A DNA stretch of 64,000 nt, taken from positions 13,503,522 through 13,567,521 of the forward strand of contig NC_059477.1 in assembly GCF_018139145.2 (NCBI RefSeq). The letters run 5' to 3'. Shown here one piece after another: positions 59,654 to 64,000 of this stretch. The first letter of the stretch is position 1. Each line of letters opens with the position of its first letter. The translations under genes and the position numbers were made by a program. The notes beneath the pieces were generated by a model, which worked only from the letters and a program-made list of their open reading frames with translations, made no database searches and was not told the origin of the DNA. The DNA is from Gymnogyps californianus. Taxonomy: Eukaryota; Chordata; Aves; Accipitriformes; Cathartidae.

Positions 59654-62600
59654 CTTTAGAGGAGAAAGGAAAAAAGAAATTAAATAAAAGTTCTGGCAGC
59701 AAAACTTAGTTTTGTAAAATCCTACCCCAATGAAAAGCTGTTAACATATTTCCAATAGAATTATATAATATCAAACAATAGGAAAAGTTGCATTTTGGAC
59801 AACTGGTCCCATTTTCTAACAATGATTAAACTGTTCTCTTCAGACTTTTAGTCAAAAGTACTGCACATTAATGGGGGAGGAAGAAAAAGAAGGATTCAGT
59901 GCTTCAGGCCAAAATGTACATTATTTAAGACAAACACATCATCCCATTCTTGCTCCCTTACCAAATATAGTACAAAGAACAGACAAATGGAACAAAGTAA
60001 AGAGCATCATGGAACAAATCATGTGAGACATTGTAATGACAGTTCTAGATACAGCTCGAAGTAAAGCAGTTTCATAAAACCAGTTATTAGAAATCTTAAC
60101 AGCAGAACTTTACTCCTTAAACCTTGTTCTTAAAGAATTTTGAGGCTTCTCGTTCAAATGGCAAGATTTAGCTCTTCTAAAAGTATGTTGGAATTCTCAG
60201 AAACAAAAAAAAAAAAAAAAGAAAACTTGCAAAGACAACTTGTTATTATTTTCCATTTTATATACAACAGTCAGATTCTAATGTCTTTAGAATTCTCATA
60301 AATTTAATTCTCAAGGCAATAGCAAGAATGTTTAAAACACAAGGCATCATTAGACACCTTTGCTTGATGTTTAAATAGGTCTAAGCAACAAGGGTCATTT
60401 TGTCTTTCTGTGTGATCTCAGTACAGGTTGGCAATACTTGGAAGTCATTAAGGTCCCAGAAAATATTAATGTGATGAGGTGAAATGAAGCTGTAGCCTAA
60501 TACTAGAGACTAAAACCTAAGAAGAGTGACCTGAAAAGAGATAAATTGAGGAGACAGTAAAATATAAGAGCTGTTTGAAGCCATACTAGACATATGAAAA
60601 CAGTGATTCTTAGTTAAGGTTTCATCAAAAGTTTATTTTTGACAGGACCTGCAGGTTAACAGCTGCCTGAACAGAAACAAGAAACAGAAAATCTGTGAAG
60701 GGACACTGTATTTTAAGAGATACTTTGGTCACTCTTTTTTTTTTTTTTTAAGAAGCTGATATTGCTATATAATAATTATATGCAACAAAGCTGTCACTGT
60801 CATATATCTTTACCACATTTCTCCTAAAAACTACAAATACCCATCAGCTTCAAAGCCCTTTTTTTTTTTTAAATTAATATTTTTTCCTTCAATACAGTCA
60901 ACTTTTTCTGAAGTTCTTTAAGCCTGGGGGGGGGGGGGGGGGAAGAGAAACACTTCCACAACCAGACGATAACAAGATGAAAACTGCTACAATCATCTTT
61001 AATCCCATAAACACTTATGCTTATCAACTTCATACAAGTAATGTCAAGAAAATATTGTGCTACTATTTGCAGAATTTGTTGTAAAATTTCTAAGAAAAAG
61101 GCAAGTAAACATGAAGTGAATTATTTACTTTTTACAATTTTCTTTCAGATGTGTTTTGAAAATTATTTAGGCTCAACCAAAAATTATGGGTTTGATATAC
61201 ACCATGGAAGTCCTATGATAAATGGCCTTTAAATAGCCAGACTACATGATTGGAATCACCTATTCTGGTCTCGGAACATACTTGTTTTGACTTCTGAACG
61301 AAGATTTGTATTTAAGAACAGATCAGTATTTGTTAAACAGAAAATGAAATTAAATAAGATCTAAAAATTGTGTTGGGAAACTGTTAGCAACTTTGTATGA
61401 ACACGGCTGCATGTAGCATTTCGCATGGACCTTGGCAGCAAGTCATTCAGAGAATACAGACTCCTATGCGTAAGGAACTGCCTCAGATTTCTAAAGCATG
61501 TTTAAATATCCTAAAAGATATCAGATTCAGAAATAACATTAGATTAATTTAAATTCAAGTAACACTTGGGTGACTTACTTCAGCAGAAGCGCTGACAAAT
61601 AATTCTATAAAATAACACAACACAACTAAATAGATCTCTGCAAACAAAGGTTTCCAAAGACATCCTTTTCAATAGATAGGGAAACAGATATCAGTCATCA
61701 GAATGAGACATGGATATAAGTTAATTTAAAACACCACAGGACACGCTGCAGAAGAAGTTGAGATTTAGTTCACTTTGCCTGGAAAAAAAAAAACATTTTC
61801 TACAGAAAGTACAACATTCAACATTACCTCTTTAAAGAAGTCAATTTTCTAAAGGAGGAAGAGGAGGAGGAATGCAGCAGTTTTTCAACCTGGGATGCAT
61901 TTGTCAAGCCTTCAAGTACTGCCCCGTTTTCTGAAAGGTGAAAAGAAACTGATGATTGCAAAACAAGGAGAAATATAGTAAAGCAAACCATAATGTATAT
62001 ATTTTTTGACCTTACAAATTGAAGTTTATCAAATCCACTAAAGCGTATCTGGGTCCTTCTGTAAAAAAGCAATTTACCATTAAAAAAAAAAAAAAAAAAG
62101 GCTGGGCATTTTAGCAGAGGGCAGAAGGGAGGAACTGCCTTCATCCAAAAAGTCTTTGTCACCTATGTGGAAAACCCTTACGTGTTAGTGGTGCACAGTA
62201 CTACAAGCACACTAGAAAGGAAAACTGAAGCACTATTTCTTACAAAGAAAAATGCAAGAAAGATGTGAGATGAAAGAAAAGAGTAATACTTCTATAAAAT
62301 GTGAGCTGAATCAATACCCTGACTTTGGGGAACATATACCTCTTAAATGGAATATATTAAAGATCTTCCTTACTATCATTGTTCTTAATACATACTCCTT
62401 ACAGAGCCAAAATTTCAATGTCATTGCAAAAATCATGTATTACACTAAAGTTCACCTTTCACTGCAGGATCCCTTCATGCTGAGCATGAGGTAAACAACA
62501 CACAAACGAGCCCACTCTAGGTAAATTAGAGGATTTCAGTATCTGGAGACCTCTAACAGGAAATTGAAGTATACGAACAATAGGTGTATTCCATTCTATA

Positions 62601-64000
62601 CTGCTTATTAAATTACTTACTTTTCCAAATTACTGAATTACTAAAAGGTCCCTTTTTTTTTTTTCTTCCCTCCTCTGCGCTAATTAGAGATAGGCTAACA
62701 GGAGGTACCATCTTTTTCAGGCTACACTGCAAATGAATGCTTTTATCACAAGACGGTATACACAAACCAATGTCCTCTATGAATTTTCTAAATCAACTGT
62801 TTTTTTAAAAAAATGCCATTCCTTGCAAAAATCTTAAATAATACACTTCTGAGTGAACGAAATTCAAATCCTCTTCTCCTTTCTCTGACAATATTTCTAA
62901 GGGGCTTGAAAAAAATAAACAAATTTCTACCCTACAGGCACACTGTAGCTGATTACATACAGATTTTTAAACATGCACAGGAGACCTGAAAGACAAATAT
63001 ATGTATGTATTTAACTTATTATTACTCATATCTTGTAATTATCAGGCACACATCTTCAAGACAGAATATCAAGTCTCTAAGAGTTGATTCAGGACTTCTA
63101 GAAGCTTCCCAAGTTTTACACCATGCTAGAAACAACCTTTACATCCAGACATGATATCTGATATACACTGCTCTCTAGAAATGTCATGGGGTCCCAACCA
63201 GCTCTATGTTATTACGCTTGCTACCTAGAGGTTCAGTTGTACCTAACCTGCTATCCCTAGTGTCAAAACCAAAGATACAGATCCTGGAAATTCACCAGGC
63301 AGGCCTTTCCAGAGCTGCATTAAGTTAGACATAATTTTTTCCTGGATAGGAACTCGAGTTATTTTAGCCCCAAAGCAAGAATCACAGTTATATGCCAGCA
63401 AATCAGACAAGAGAATTTCTATTTCTGTACAGCTTTCCCCACAAAAGGACTAAGCACAAGGAGTTGTTCACAGATCTGGTTGGAGAATCAGACTGTAAAA
63501 GTTCAAAATTCTTCATTCACTTGTCAGTTTGCTTACAAACCAAATCTGCAGGTTTTCTAGAACTACATTTAAGTAGAAGATAATTTAAAAAAAAAAATTA
63601 CATAGCATCACAAATGGGGTGTGGGGGTTCAAACTGTTTTACACGTAGAAAACAGTAAATAACTGTCCTTCAACCAGAGGCAAACATCAGCTGTAACTCA
63701 TGGCTAAAAATTCCCCTCTCCCCCAAATGATTACTTCAGCTTGGAAGATCCTGTTAAAATCTGGAGGCGAGTAGCTCCTCTCCTCCAGCACTGTATCAAC
63801 TTGAGAGATTACATTGACTCTGTATAAAGTTGACTATTTCCTTGGAGAAACCTTGCAAGGGGGAATTAAGATTATGCTTAAAAACAAACTGACCAAAAAA
63901 ACCAAAAACAACAACAAAAAAACAACCCATGCCAAAACACAAATCCCCCTTCCCTTTACACTCCAGTGAACAGCAATATGTATGAAACTACAGCACAGGT
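59654..64000 (-). other. HYCC2: HYCC2 5' intron, continuing past the window
   Basis: AT-rich DNA with no CpG island, so the HYCC2 promoter must lie further right. It contains a G17 run at 60926-60942 and several A/T runs. No gene is recognised. Confidence 0.6.
60926..60942 (+). repeat. G17 homopolymer
   Basis: Seventeen consecutive G lie on + in the HYCC2 5' intron. Confidence 0.9.

Overview
The window is vertebrate nuclear DNA and reads as a bird locus. It holds three multi-exon protein-coding genes with GT-AG introns, AT-rich non-coding DNA, one strong CpG island, and two solo LTRs with 5-bp target-site duplications typical of ERVL-type elements in birds. The gene order NIF3L1 (+), ORC2 (-), HYCC2/FAM126B (-) matches the order I know from human 2q33. 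A bird, probably not a galliform, is my inference; the order and protein similarity alone support only amniote.

Layout. Positions 1-5300 hold NIF3L1 from just before its first coding exon to its poly(A) signal (six coding exons, 378 aa, reconstructed in frame). Positions 5300-7490 are intergenic between convergent genes. At 7496-7511 a perfect 16-bp palindrome carries AATAAA on both strands. Positions 7490-24683 hold ORC2 on the minus strand (16 coding exons, 570 aa, reconstructed in frame), with its promoter CpG island at about 24450-25320. Positions 25490-59653 hold HYCC2 on the minus strand: a putative 3'UTR of about 7.3 kb, then 10 constitutive coding exons (531 aa) plus one predicted 168-bp cassette exon (587 aa when included). 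Its promoter lies beyond the right edge. One solo LTR sits in an ORC2 intron and the other in an HYCC2 intron, both antisense to the host gene.

The three genes have unrelated jobs: NIF3L1 is a conserved metal-binding NIF3-fold protein, ORC2 is a core replication-origin recognition subunit, and HYCC2 is a hyccin-family subunit of the plasma-membrane PI4-kinase IIIalpha complex. They are linked by conserved synteny, not by pathway. ORC2 starts within a few hundred bases of the HYCC2 3' end (tail-to-head). ORC2 and NIF3L1 are tail-to-tail.

I found no wholly new biological system. The observations most worth checking are the HYCC2 cassette exon, the bidirectional poly(A)-signal palindrome, the ORC2 CpG-island motifs (an E2F-like palindrome and a facing pair of CTCF-like cores), a perfect 14-bp hairpin in the last ORC2 intron, and a CRE-type palindrome in an HYCC2 intron.
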